The position numbers and the translations under genes are program-made. A stretch of DNA of 64,000 nt. Source: ZC4RG30 sp046047615. Lineage in GTDB: Bacteria > Pseudomonadota > Gammaproteobacteria > Steroidobacterales > Steroidobacteraceae. Under the pieces are notes generated by a model that was not told the DNA's origin, made no database searches, and saw only the letters and a program-made list of their open reading frames with translations. Shown here in pieces: positions 36,065 to 43,786 of this stretch. The stretch spans positions 68,886 through 132,885 of the forward strand of contig JBJOHO010000083.1 of assembly GCA_046047615.1 (NCBI GenBank). Reading direction: 5' to 3'. Within the stretch, counting starts at the first letter, position 1; the number at the start of each line of letters is the position of its first letter.

Positions 36065-36573
36065 CCGTGCTGCGGCGCGTCCTGTGTTCCCTGTCGACCT
36101 GCCTGCTGTTGGCGACGGCCGCAGTGGCCCCGGCCTCTGCCGCCCCGACCCCGGCGGCATTCGCCCCGGCGCAACTCGAGGGCTTCCCCCAGGACCGCCT
36201 GGTGCTGCTGCGTGGCGCCACGCGGCATGAGCAGCGGATCTGGCTGGCCGACACGCCCGCACGGCAGCAGCAGGGACTGATGTTCGTCACGCACCTGCCT
36301 TCGGGCTACGGGATGCTGTTCCCGCTGGATCCGCCGCGCGAGATGACCATGTGGATGAAGAACACTTTCATCGCGCTCGACATGGTGTTCATCGACAAGA
36401 GCGGGCGCATCACCCGCATCGTTGCCGACGCGGTCCCGCAGTCGCTCGACATCATCGCCTCGCGGGGCACGGTGGGCGCGGTGCTGGAACTGCCGGGAGG
36501 CGAGGCACGCCGCCTCGGCCTCGTGGCCGGCGACCGCGTGCTTCACAGGCATTTCGGCACCACGGAGCCGTGA
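36061..36573 (+). CDS. DUF192 family secreted protein
   Basis: The 170-residue protein has a signal peptide (LSTCLLLATAAVAPASA) and a full DUF192 domain: IWLADTPARQQQGLMFV, GMLFPLDPPREMTMWMKNT, FIALDMVFIDKSGRI, and LELPGGEARRLGLVAGDRV. DUF192 proteins are small beta-barrel proteins of unknown function, found across bacteria and archaea. The start overlaps the previous stop (ATGA), and its own stop forms a GTGA with the thioredoxin-like gene start. Confidence 0.92.
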   Translation: MTVLRRVLCSLSTCLLLATAAVAPASAAPTPAAFAPAQLEGFPQDRLVLLRGATRHEQRIWLADTPARQQQGLMFVTHLPSGYGMLFPLDPPREMTMWMKNTFIALDMVFIDKSGRITRIVADAVPQSLDIIASRGTVGAVLELPGGEARRLGLVAGDRVLHRHFGTTEP

Positions 36574-38102
36574 CCGTGGCGTGGCGCCTGCTGTGGACCG
36601 CCGTTGCGGCACTGTGTTTGGCCGCCTGCCAGCAACGGGCCGCGGAGATCGCGTGGTTCGAGGGAGAACTGCCCGCGGCCTTCGAGGTCGCGGCGCGCGA
36701 CGACAAACCCGTACTGCTGTACTGGGGCGCCGCATGGTGCCCGTCCTGCGCGCAGATCAAGGCGACGGTCATGTCGCAGCCCGGTTTCATCGCCAAGTCG
36801 GCACTGTTCGTGCCGGTCTATCTGGATGGCGACGAGCCCGGTGCGCAGAAATGGGCCGAGACCTTCGGCATCACCGGCTATCCCAGCGTGGTCATCCTGA
36901 ACCCGGACCGCAGCGAAATCCTGCGCATCGCCGGCAGCATGGACCTGTCCCTGTACGCCGGCATGCTCGATGCCGCCCTGGAGGACCGCAGGCCCCTGCG
37001 CGAGGTACTGGCGCGGGCGGCAGGCGCCGCAGGTCCGGAGCCTTCGGCCGAGGAGTGCCAGCGGCTGGCGTGGCACGGCTGGGCCCTCGAAGAGCCTGCG
37101 CCCGCAGCAGCAGCGCAGTTGTCGCGCGACCTGCGCGCGGCAGCGCTGCGCTGTCCGGCCACCCCGGCTGCCGTCCCTGACCGGCTGCGCCTGGCAGCGG
37201 CACTGCTGGCCAGTTGGGCGGCCCAGGGGGGCGACGGCAGCGGCAGTCTGGTCGAAGGACTGCCCGATGTCGCCGGGGTGATGGCAGAGGGCGACCGCGC
37301 CGCCGCGCAACTGGACCTGCTGCGCGAGATGGCGCCTGAGTTCTTCGAGGTGCTCGGCGCCGCGGGGCATCCGGCCGCCGTCACCGTGCTGCGTGACTAC
37401 GTCCATGCCCTGTCGCGGGCGACGGCGGACGGGCGCTTTGCACGTGCCGACCAGATCGGGGCGCACTACAGCCAGATCGTCTCGCTCAAGGCGATGGGAC
37501 GGGACGATGACATCGCACAGGACGCACGCGCGTCAGCCAGGGCACGCCTGGAGGCCGAACTGGCGCGGGTCGGGGACGACACGCCGTTGGTTCGTGCCGG
37601 CATCATCTCGGGAGTGGTGGAGACCTTCCAGGCCCTCGGCGACCACGCCCGGGCCTTCGACATCGCGCAGCGCGAGCTGGCCGTCTCGTCGACGCCGTAT
37701 TATTTCATGGGCCAGATGGCGACCTCGGCCGAGGCGCTCGGCCGGCCGGACGCCCTGCAGTGGTACGCGCAGGCCCATGCCACGTCGCGCGGCGCGGCGA
37801 CACGATTCCAGTGGGGCAGCAACCAGCTGCTGGCCGTGCTGCGCATCGCCCCCGGCGACACGGCGCGCGTGCGCGAGGCAGGGCTCGCCCTCGTGGCAGA
37901 ACTGGAGTCGCCAGACGCCCTCTACCGGCGCTCCCGCAGCCGGCTGGCCAAGGTCGATGCCGCGTTGCGCGATTGGCAGGAGGGCGCGCCGGCGCGGGCC
38001 GCGGTCGTGGTGGAACTGCACCAGCGTCTGCGGCAGGCCTGCCAGCGCTGGCAGGCGGACGAAGACGCACGCCAGGACTGCGCGGGCTTCCTCGCCGGCT
38101 GA
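36570..38102 (+). CDS. Thioredoxin-fold lipoprotein with long helical C-terminus
   Basis: The 510-residue protein begins at GTG 36570 (or GTG 36576), with a lipoprotein signal ending at AALCLAAC. Residues ~25-130 are a thioredoxin domain with active site WCPSC and the cis-Pro loop GYPSVVI. The remainder (~150-510) is alpha-helical, perhaps TPR-like, with no motif I recognise. It is likely a periplasm-facing thiol reductase or isomerase on the membrane. Together with the Cys-rich secreted protein two genes upstream it suggests disulfide handling of an exported partner (inference). Confidence 0.88.
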   Translation: MTVAWRLLWTAVAALCLAACQQRAAEIAWFEGELPAAFEVAARDDKPVLLYWGAAWCPSCAQIKATVMSQPGFIAKSALFVPVYLDGDEPGAQKWAETFGITGYPSVVILNPDRSEILRIAGSMDLSLYAGMLDAALEDRRPLREVLARAAGAAGPEPSAEECQRLAWHGWALEEPAPAAAAQLSRDLRAAALRCPATPAAVPDRLRLAAALLASWAAQGGDGSGSLVEGLPDVAGVMAEGDRAAAQLDLLREMAPEFFEVLGAAGHPAAVTVLRDYVHALSRATADGRFARADQIGAHYSQIVSLKAMGRDDDIAQDARASARARLEAELARVGDDTPLVRAGIISGVVETFQALGDHARAFDIAQRELAVSSTPYYFMGQMATSAEALGRPDALQWYAQAHATSRGAATRFQWGSNQLLAVLRIAPGDTARVREAGLALVAELESPDALYRRSRSRLAKVDAALRDWQEGAPARAAVVVELHQRLRQACQRWQADEDARQDCAGFLAG

Positions 38103-38112
38103 CGCGCCAGCG

Positions 38113-38340
38113 TCAGCGCTGCGGCCGGTCCCCGGTGCCGCTGCGGCAGGCCGCGCAACCCGCGGCCGGTTGGCGCAATTCTTCGAGTCTGGCGCGCAGC
38201 AGCGCTGCCCCGCGGCCCGTGCCGGCACGCCGCAGCAGCGCTTCCAGCAGACGGCACTGCAGGCGCGTCCCCGCCAGTATCCAGGCTGCCCGGAGGGCTG
38301 CGACCAGCACGATCAGCGCCACCAGCAGGGTTTCGGCCAT
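38113..38340 (-). CDS. Small FeoB-associated membrane protein with C-terminal CxxC (DUF6587-like)
   Basis: The 75-residue protein has one N-terminal membrane helix (LLVALIVLVAALRAAWILA), a basic helical middle and a C-terminal GCAACRSG. It is encoded seven bases after feoB. Small proteins of this design follow feoB in Xanthomonadaceae and relatives, in the position held by FeoC in enterics. A role in assembly or redox/iron sensing of FeoB is inferred only from position and the cysteine pair. Confidence 0.72.
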   Translation of the reverse strand: MAETLLVALIVLVAALRAAWILAGTRLQCRLLEALLRRAGTGRGAALLRARLEELRQPAAGCAACRSGTGDRPQR

Positions 38341-38347
38341 GGCGACC

Positions 38348-40225
38348 TCAGCCTGCGCCCAAGGCCACGGCCACGTGGTAGGTGACGAAGGCCGCGGCGT
38401 AGGCGAGCGCGAACAGGTAGGCAGCCATCACCACCGGGTAGCGCCAGCTGTTGGTTTCGCGGCGCACCGTGGCCAGCGTGGACAGGCACTGCGGTGCGAA
38501 CACGAACCACGCCAGCAGGGAGAGCGCGGTGGCCATGCTCCAGTCCGCGGCAATCAGCGGCGCCAGCGTGGCATCCAGCGTCTCGTCGGTGGCCGAGAGC
38601 GCATAGACAGTACCCAGTGCACTGACGGCCACCTCGCGGGCGGCCATTCCCGGCACCAGTGCCACGGAGATCTGCCAGTTGAAGCCGATCGGCGCGAACA
38701 CGAACTCGAGCGTGCGACCCAGCATGCCGGCGAAGCTGTACTCGATGGCCGGGCCGGTAGCTCCCGGTGGCGGCGCCGGGAAGGTCGCCAGGAACCACAG
38801 CAGGATGGTCAGTGCGAGGATGATGCCGCCGACACGCGCCAGGAAGATGTAGGCGCGCTCCCACAACCCCACCAGCAGGTTGTTGAGGCTCGGCCAACGG
38901 TATTCCGGCAGCTCCATGAGCAGCGGGTGGTAGCTCGACCGCAGCGTGAAGCGCTTCATCACCAATGCCACGGCGACGGCGCCCAGCACGCCGGCCACAT
39001 AGAGCGCGAACAGCACCAGCCCCTGCAGGTTGAACGGGCCCAGGTCGCGCGACGGGATGAAGGCCGCGATCACCAGCGCGTAGACCGGCAGGCGCGCCGA
39101 GCAGGTCATCAACGGCGCCAGCAGGATGGTGGCGAGGCGGTCCCGCAGGTTGGGGATGGTGCGCGCCGCCATGATGCCGGGGATCGCACAGGCGAAGGAC
39201 GACAGCAGCGGAATGAACGAACGGCCACTCAGGCCCACGTGGCCCATGAGGCGGTCCAGCAGGAACGCCGCACGTGGCAGGTAACCGCTGTCTTCCAGCA
39301 ACAGGATGAACAGGAACAACACCAGGATCTGCGGCAGGAAGACCAGCACGCCGCCGACGCCGGCGACGACGCCGTCGACCAGCAGGCTGCGGAGCAGGCC
39401 CTCCGGCATGATGCTGCTGATCCAGCCGCCCAGGCGTGCCACGCTGCCGTCGATCAGGTCCATGGGCCACGCGGCCCAGCTGAACACGGCCTGGAAGATC
39501 AGGAACAGCACCAGCAGCAGCAGCAGCGGGCCGGCCACCGGGTGCAGCACCAGCGCATCAAGGCGCTCCAGGGCCCGCAGGCGCAGCGGTTCGCGATAAC
39601 CCACGTTTGCCAGCACACGCCTGACGTCGCGCTGTGTCGATTCGATCGTCTCCCGCGTCGGCGTCTGCCACGGTGGGAGCTGTGCCGGACGCTGCAGCGC
39701 CGCCTGCGGCTGCGCCGCCAGCCACTCCAGCAAGCCCTGCTCCCCACCGTGCCGGACTGCCACGGACTCGACCACGGGACAGCCCAACTGGGCCGCGAGC
39801 CGATCGCTGTCGACCTTCATGCCGCGCCTTGCGGCAAGGTCGCTGAGGTTGAGCACGACGACCATCGGCAGGCCCAGCCGGCGCAATTCGAGGGTCAGCC
39901 GCAGCCCCAGCTTGAGATTGGTGGCGTCGATGACGTTGACCACCAACTGCGGCCTCGCCTCGCCCGACAACCGGCCCAGCACCGCGTCGCGGGTGATGGC
40001 CTCATCCAGCGTGGTCGCCGCCAGGCTGTAGGTTCCGGGCAGATCCAGCACCCGGTAACGCCGGCCACGACGCGCGTCGTTGCACTGGCCCTCCTTGCGC
40101 TCCACGGTGACGCCGGCGTAGTTCGCGACCTTCTGCCGGCTCCCCGTCAGCCGGTTGAACAGCGCCGTCTTGCCGCAGTTGGGCACGCCCACCAAGGCGA
40201 TGACCGGCAGCGCGTCCTGGCTCAT
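38348..40225 (-). CDS. feoB: Ferrous iron transporter FeoB
   Basis: The 625-residue GTP-dependent Fe(II) permease is shorter than E. coli FeoB (773). The N-terminal G domain has G1 GVPNCGKTALFN, G2 NYAGVTVERKEG, G3 DLPGTYSL and G4 NLSD. The membrane domain shows two Gate motifs: LPRAAFLLDRLMGHVGLSGRSF with the conserved CAIPGIMAART, and the C-terminal VPGMAAREVAVSALGTVYAL. It starts in an ATGA overlap with feoA. With FeoA and the small CxxC protein it forms an iron-uptake operon. Confidence 0.96.
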   Translation of the reverse strand: MSQDALPVIALVGVPNCGKTALFNRLTGSRQKVANYAGVTVERKEGQCNDARRGRRYRVLDLPGTYSLAATTLDEAITRDAVLGRLSGEARPQLVVNVIDATNLKLGLRLTLELRRLGLPMVVVLNLSDLAARRGMKVDSDRLAAQLGCPVVESVAVRHGGEQGLLEWLAAQPQAALQRPAQLPPWQTPTRETIESTQRDVRRVLANVGYREPLRLRALERLDALVLHPVAGPLLLLLVLFLIFQAVFSWAAWPMDLIDGSVARLGGWISSIMPEGLLRSLLVDGVVAGVGGVLVFLPQILVLFLFILLLEDSGYLPRAAFLLDRLMGHVGLSGRSFIPLLSSFACAIPGIMAARTIPNLRDRLATILLAPLMTCSARLPVYALVIAAFIPSRDLGPFNLQGLVLFALYVAGVLGAVAVALVMKRFTLRSSYHPLLMELPEYRWPSLNNLLVGLWERAYIFLARVGGIILALTILLWFLATFPAPPPGATGPAIEYSFAGMLGRTLEFVFAPIGFNWQISVALVPGMAAREVAVSALGTVYALSATDETLDATLAPLIAADWSMATALSLLAWFVFAPQCLSTLATVRRETNSWRYPVVMAAYLFALAYAAAFVTYHVAVALGAG

Positions 40226-40509
40226 CGGCGCACCATCACGGCCCGTGCCTCACGCCGGCGCAGGGCGAAGCAGCTGCCCCCGACACGGACGGCGATCGGG
40301 TCGCCGCCTGGCCGGGACTCCGCGATGATCTCGACGGACTCGCCCGGAACGAAGCCGATCTCGATCAGCCGCAGCGCCAGGGTGGCTCCACCGGCGTCGC
40401 CGAGGGTCTCGGCGTCCTCGCGCACGGACTCGACCACGGCTTTTTCACCCCGATGAAGGGTCGCCAGTGAAACGGAATGACGGTCGGCGCTGTCAGAGGT
40501 GGCGGGCAA
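40222..40509 (-). CDS. feoA: FeoA family protein
   Basis: The ~95-residue protein is an SH3-like FeoA domain: LATLHRGEKAVVESVRED, ALRLIEIGFVPGESVEIIAESRPGGDPIAVRVGG and the C-terminal ALRRREARAVMV. There is no ATG or good GTG in reach, so a TTG is proposed. TTG 40509 has an AAGG about 10 bases upstream; TTG 40518 is the alternative. FeoA is thought to bind FeoB and adjust its GTPase or pore. A 25-base palindrome lies just upstream, at 40521-40545. Confidence 0.85.
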   Translation of the reverse strand: MPATSDSADRHSVSLATLHRGEKAVVESVREDAETLGDAGGATLALRLIEIGFVPGESVEIIAESRPGGDPIAVRVGGSCFALRRREARAVMVRR

Positions 40510-40520
40510 GGTATTCAAAC

Positions 40521-40545
40521 CTTGTTGAGAATTTGTCGCAACAAG
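40521..40545. promoter_or_regulatory. 25-base inverted repeat, candidate MarR operator
   Basis: The arms read CTTGTTGnGA and TCnCAACAAG, pairing at nine positions each side of a seven-base centre. The site lies between the feoA start region and the divergent MarR-family gene at 40592. Length and symmetry fit the 16-25 base palindromes that MarR dimers bind, so autoregulation with joint control of feoAB is likely but unproven. Confidence 0.72.
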
Positions 40546-40591
40546 ATAGCGGATCGGGAACGATGCCGCCAGCCGGGGAGGAACAGCCGAT

Positions 40592-41101
40592 ATGATCAAC
40601 GCCACGATGGCCACAACAGCAACGGATGCAGGCGGAGCGGAGCCGGCGCAAGGTTCGGTCGACACAGCCTTCGAGTCGTCGACGTTTTTCCTGATCATCA
40701 CGCTCGGCAACCGGCTCAACGTGCTGGCCGAGCGGCGGATGCGCAAGTATTTCGACCTGACCGTCATGGAGTGGCGCGTGCTCACCGTGCTCGCCTTCGA
40801 GCCGGCCGCGCCGCCGGGGCGCATCGTGGAGATCGCCGGCGTGAACAAGGCGGCGGTCAGCCGCGCAGTGAATTCGCTGGAGCGCCGCGGCCTGCTGCAC
40901 CGCACACCCGCGCCCGGCCACCGTCTGCGCACGCAGCTGTTCCTGACGCCCGCCGGGGAGGCCTTGCACGCAAAGGGCATCAGCCACCGCCATGCCAGCG
41001 AGGACCTGCTGCTGGCCGGTTTCAGCGACGATGAGCGCACGATCTTCAAGCAGGGGCTGCGCCGCATCATGCGCACCCTCGACACCGGCCGGATGGGCTG
41101 A
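40592..41101 (+). CDS. MarR-family transcriptional regulator
   Basis: The 169-residue protein has a MarR winged-helix fold. The dimer helix includes FFLIITLGNRLNVLAERRM; LTVMEWRVLTVLA starts the DNA-binding part; the recognition helix is NKAAVSRAVNSLERRGLL; and the wing is RLRTQLFLTPAGEALH. GGGGAGGA about 10 bases before the ATG is a good ribosome-binding site. It is divergent from feoA with a palindrome between, and 36 bases upstream of an aldehyde dehydrogenase. The ligand is unknown. Confidence 0.92.
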   Translation: MINATMATTATDAGGAEPAQGSVDTAFESSTFFLIITLGNRLNVLAERRMRKYFDLTVMEWRVLTVLAFEPAAPPGRIVEIAGVNKAAVSRAVNSLERRGLLHRTPAPGHRLRTQLFLTPAGEALHAKGISHRHASEDLLLAGFSDDERTIFKQGLRRIMRTLDTGRMG

Positions 41102-41137
41102 GGCCCGCCGTCCACGCACCACAGGCAGGAGGCCCTC

Positions 41138-42616
41138 ATGTCCACCGCATCCACCATCCGTCTGCAACATGCCGACAGGCTCTACATCGACGGACAATGG
41201 GTGTCGCCGGCGACGGGTGGCCGCATCGCGGTCGTCTCACCGGTCGATGGCAGCGTCGTGGCCACGGTCGCCGAGGCCGGACCGGCGGACATGGACCGCG
41301 CCGTGCTGGCGGCGCGGCGCGCTTTCGACCACGGACCCTGGCCACGCTTGAGCGGCGCGCAACGCGCGGAGGTGCTCGACCGCCTCGCAGCCGCCCTGGA
41401 GCGGCGGCTGCCTGAACTCTCCGCCTGCTGGGTGCGCCAGGTCGGCGCCCTGGCCAGCGTGTCGCCCTTCATGACCGGTGCGGCCGTAGGCCTGGTGAAG
41501 TACTACGCCGGCCTGGGGCGCAGCTTCGCGTTCGCCGAGCCCGCGCAACCCTTCGATGGTCGCGGCGCCGCCATCATCGCCCGCGAACCGGTCGGCGTTG
41601 TCGCCACCATCGCGCCGTGGAACGCACCGCTGACCATCCTGCTCAACAAGGTGACCCCGGCCCTCCTGGCCGGTTGCACCGTGCTGATGAAACCTGCACC
41701 CGAAGCCCCACTCGAGGCCTTCATCATCGCCGAGGCCGCCGAAGAAGCCGGCCTCCCGCCCGGCGTGCTCAACCTGCTGCCAGCGCACCGCGAGGCCTCG
41801 GAAGTCCTGGTGCGTCATCCCGGCGTCGACAAAGTCAGCTTCACCGGCAGCACTGCGGCCGGCAAGCGCATCGCCGCGATCTGTGGCGAGCGCATCGCAC
41901 GCTGCACGCTGGAACTGGGTGGCAAGTCCGCGGCCGTGGTCTGCGAGGACCATGACATCGAGACTGCCGCCAAGGTGCTGGCCCGTACCATCGTGATCAG
42001 CAGCGGCCAGGTCTGCGCCACGCTCAGCCGCGTGGTGGTGCCGCGGCACCAGCAGACGGCGTATGCCGAGGCAATCGCCGCAGAACTCAAGGCCGTGCGC
42101 GTCGGCGACCCGAATGACCCGGCGACCGAAATGGGGCCACTGGCGATGCGGCGCCAGCTGGAGCGCGTCGAGGCCTACATGGCCATCGGCCGCGACGAAG
42201 GCGCGCACCTGGTGTGCGGCGGCACGCGCAGCGCGCAGCTGCCGCAGGGCTGCTATTTCGATCCGACGCTGTTCACAAACGTGCAGAGCGGCATGCGCAT
42301 CGCCCAGGAAGAGATCTTCGGTCCGGTGATCGCACTGCTCGGCTACGACGATGAGGCCGATGCGCTGCGCATCGCCAACGACTCGCCCTACGGCTTGTTC
42401 GGTGCCGTGTTCACCCACGACACCGACCGCGCCTACCGCATCATGCGCGGCATCCGCACCGGGGCTCTCGCGCAGAATGCCTTCAGGCTGGATTTCTTCC
42501 TGCCCTTCGGCGGCTTCAAGCAATCCGGCATCGGGCGCGAGGGCGGTCTTGCCGGCCTGCTCGGTTGCACCGAGACCAAGACGATCCTGCTCGACGCCGC
42601 GCCGTCGGCGCTCTAA
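41138..42616 (+). CDS. NAD(P)-dependent aldehyde dehydrogenase
   Basis: The 492-residue enzyme oxidises an aldehyde to the acid. The cofactor/active regions are present: IAPWNAPLTILLNKVTPALL, KVSFTGSTAAGKRI, catalytic Glu in LELGGKSAAVV, catalytic Cys in SSGQVCATLSRVVV and EEIFGPVIALLGYDDE. AGGAGG seven bases before the ATG supports the start. The specific aldehyde cannot be told. It follows the MarR gene by 36 bases, so the regulator may control it. The stop overlaps the convergent fbp stop by four bases. Confidence 0.94.
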   Translation: MSTASTIRLQHADRLYIDGQWVSPATGGRIAVVSPVDGSVVATVAEAGPADMDRAVLAARRAFDHGPWPRLSGAQRAEVLDRLAAALERRLPELSACWVRQVGALASVSPFMTGAAVGLVKYYAGLGRSFAFAEPAQPFDGRGAAIIAREPVGVVATIAPWNAPLTILLNKVTPALLAGCTVLMKPAPEAPLEAFIIAEAAEEAGLPPGVLNLLPAHREASEVLVRHPGVDKVSFTGSTAAGKRIAAICGERIARCTLELGGKSAAVVCEDHDIETAAKVLARTIVISSGQVCATLSRVVVPRHQQTAYAEAIAAELKAVRVGDPNDPATEMGPLAMRRQLERVEAYMAIGRDEGAHLVCGGTRSAQLPQGCYFDPTLFTNVQSGMRIAQEEIFGPVIALLGYDDEADALRIANDSPYGLFGAVFTHDTDRAYRIMRGIRTGALAQNAFRLDFFLPFGGFKQSGIGREGGLAGLLGCTETKTILLDAAPSAL

Positions 42617-43626
42617 CCCGCCACCTGCGCCATCACCGCATCGACTTCGCCGGCGCTGCCCAGCACCACGCAGCAGCGCTGGTGGATGCCCTCCGGCTGC
42701 ACCGCCATGATCCGCTGGCCCGGCGCGGCCATGGCCTTGCCGCCGGCCTGTTCGACAATGAAGGCCATGGGGTTGGCCTCGTACATCAGGCGCAGCTTGC
42801 CCTTGGGGGCCTTCCTGGTCGGCGGATACAGGAACACACCACCCTGGATGAGGATGCGGTGCACGTCGGCGACCATCGCCCCGACATAGCGGCTGGAGTA
42901 GCCGCTGGATTGCGCCCAGTGCAGGTAGCGCTGGTAGCCCTCGGGCAAGGACAACCGGTTGCCCTCGTTGAGTGAATAGCACTTCTGCGCCGCAGGCATC
43001 CGGACACCCTGGGCCACACGCACGAAGGCGCCGATGGCCAGGTCAAGCACGAACATGTCGACGCCGTGGCCGATGGTCAGCACCATCACCGTTGACGAGC
43101 CATAGAGCACATAGCCGGCAGCCACCTGGCGGTCGCCAGGCTGCAGCAGGGCACTGTCGGCGCTGCTGCCCGGTTCGCGCCGCAGGATGCTGAAGATGGT
43201 GCCCACGCCGCCGCAGCAATCCAGGTTGGAGGAGCCATCCAGCGGGTCGAACAGCACACAGTAGCGCTGCTCGCCGTCCTCCTGCACGCGCAGGATGACC
43301 GGCTCCTCGTTTTCCTCCGAGGCGACGATGGCCACGCCCTCGCGCCCGCCCAGCGTGCGCAACAGCACTTCGTTGGCGATCACATCCAGCTTCTGCTGCT
43401 GCTCGCCCTGCACGTTGGCCGCGCCTGCCGCACCCAGAACGTCCTCGAGGCGGGCGCGCCTGACCTGCGAGGCGATCACCTTCGCGGAAATCGAGATGGC
43501 CGAGAGGATCCACGACAGCGTGCCGGTCGCGCCGGGGAAGCGTGCCTGCTGTTCGAGGATGTGGGCCTGCAGGGTGACGACGTCGCGCAGCGCGGGGCGT
43601 GGTGCAACGGTTTCGGTGGTGTTCAT
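42613..43626 (-). CDS. fbp: Fructose-1,6-bisphosphatase class I
   Basis: The 337-residue gluconeogenic enzyme dephosphorylates fructose-1,6-bisphosphate. Metal and substrate motifs are DPLDGSSNLDC, GTIFSILRR, YVGAMVADVHRIL and YPPTRKAPKGKLRLMYEANPM. The family-specific FIVEQAGGKA follows. The start ATG is at 43626. It converges with the aldehyde dehydrogenase. Fructose-6-phosphate production would feed glucose-1-phosphate for the glgC pathway, but the gene is separate from it. Confidence 0.97.
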   Translation of the reverse strand: MNTTETVAPRPALRDVVTLQAHILEQQARFPGATGTLSWILSAISISAKVIASQVRRARLEDVLGAAGAANVQGEQQQKLDVIANEVLLRTLGGREGVAIVASEENEEPVILRVQEDGEQRYCVLFDPLDGSSNLDCCGGVGTIFSILRREPGSSADSALLQPGDRQVAAGYVLYGSSTVMVLTIGHGVDMFVLDLAIGAFVRVAQGVRMPAAQKCYSLNEGNRLSLPEGYQRYLHWAQSSGYSSRYVGAMVADVHRILIQGGVFLYPPTRKAPKGKLRLMYEANPMAFIVEQAGGKAMAAPGQRIMAVQPEGIHQRCCVVLGSAGEVDAVMAQVAG

Positions 43627-43786
43627 GGCCCGCGATTCTCAACGTGGTCGTGTCGATGCGACAAGCCGACCGGATCACAACAACGATTCACGGCGACGCA
43701 ATCCTTGTGTCTCGGATGCGCAACATTGATTGCCGAACCTTGCGGCGTCCGGCCGGACCCTCCGGCCCAGCCAGCAAAGGATTCCC

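Noticed and set aside
43651..43663. TGTCGATGCGACA inverted repeat between fbp and the TonB receptor
   Set aside because: Five-base arms are too short to claim an operator without a regulator.
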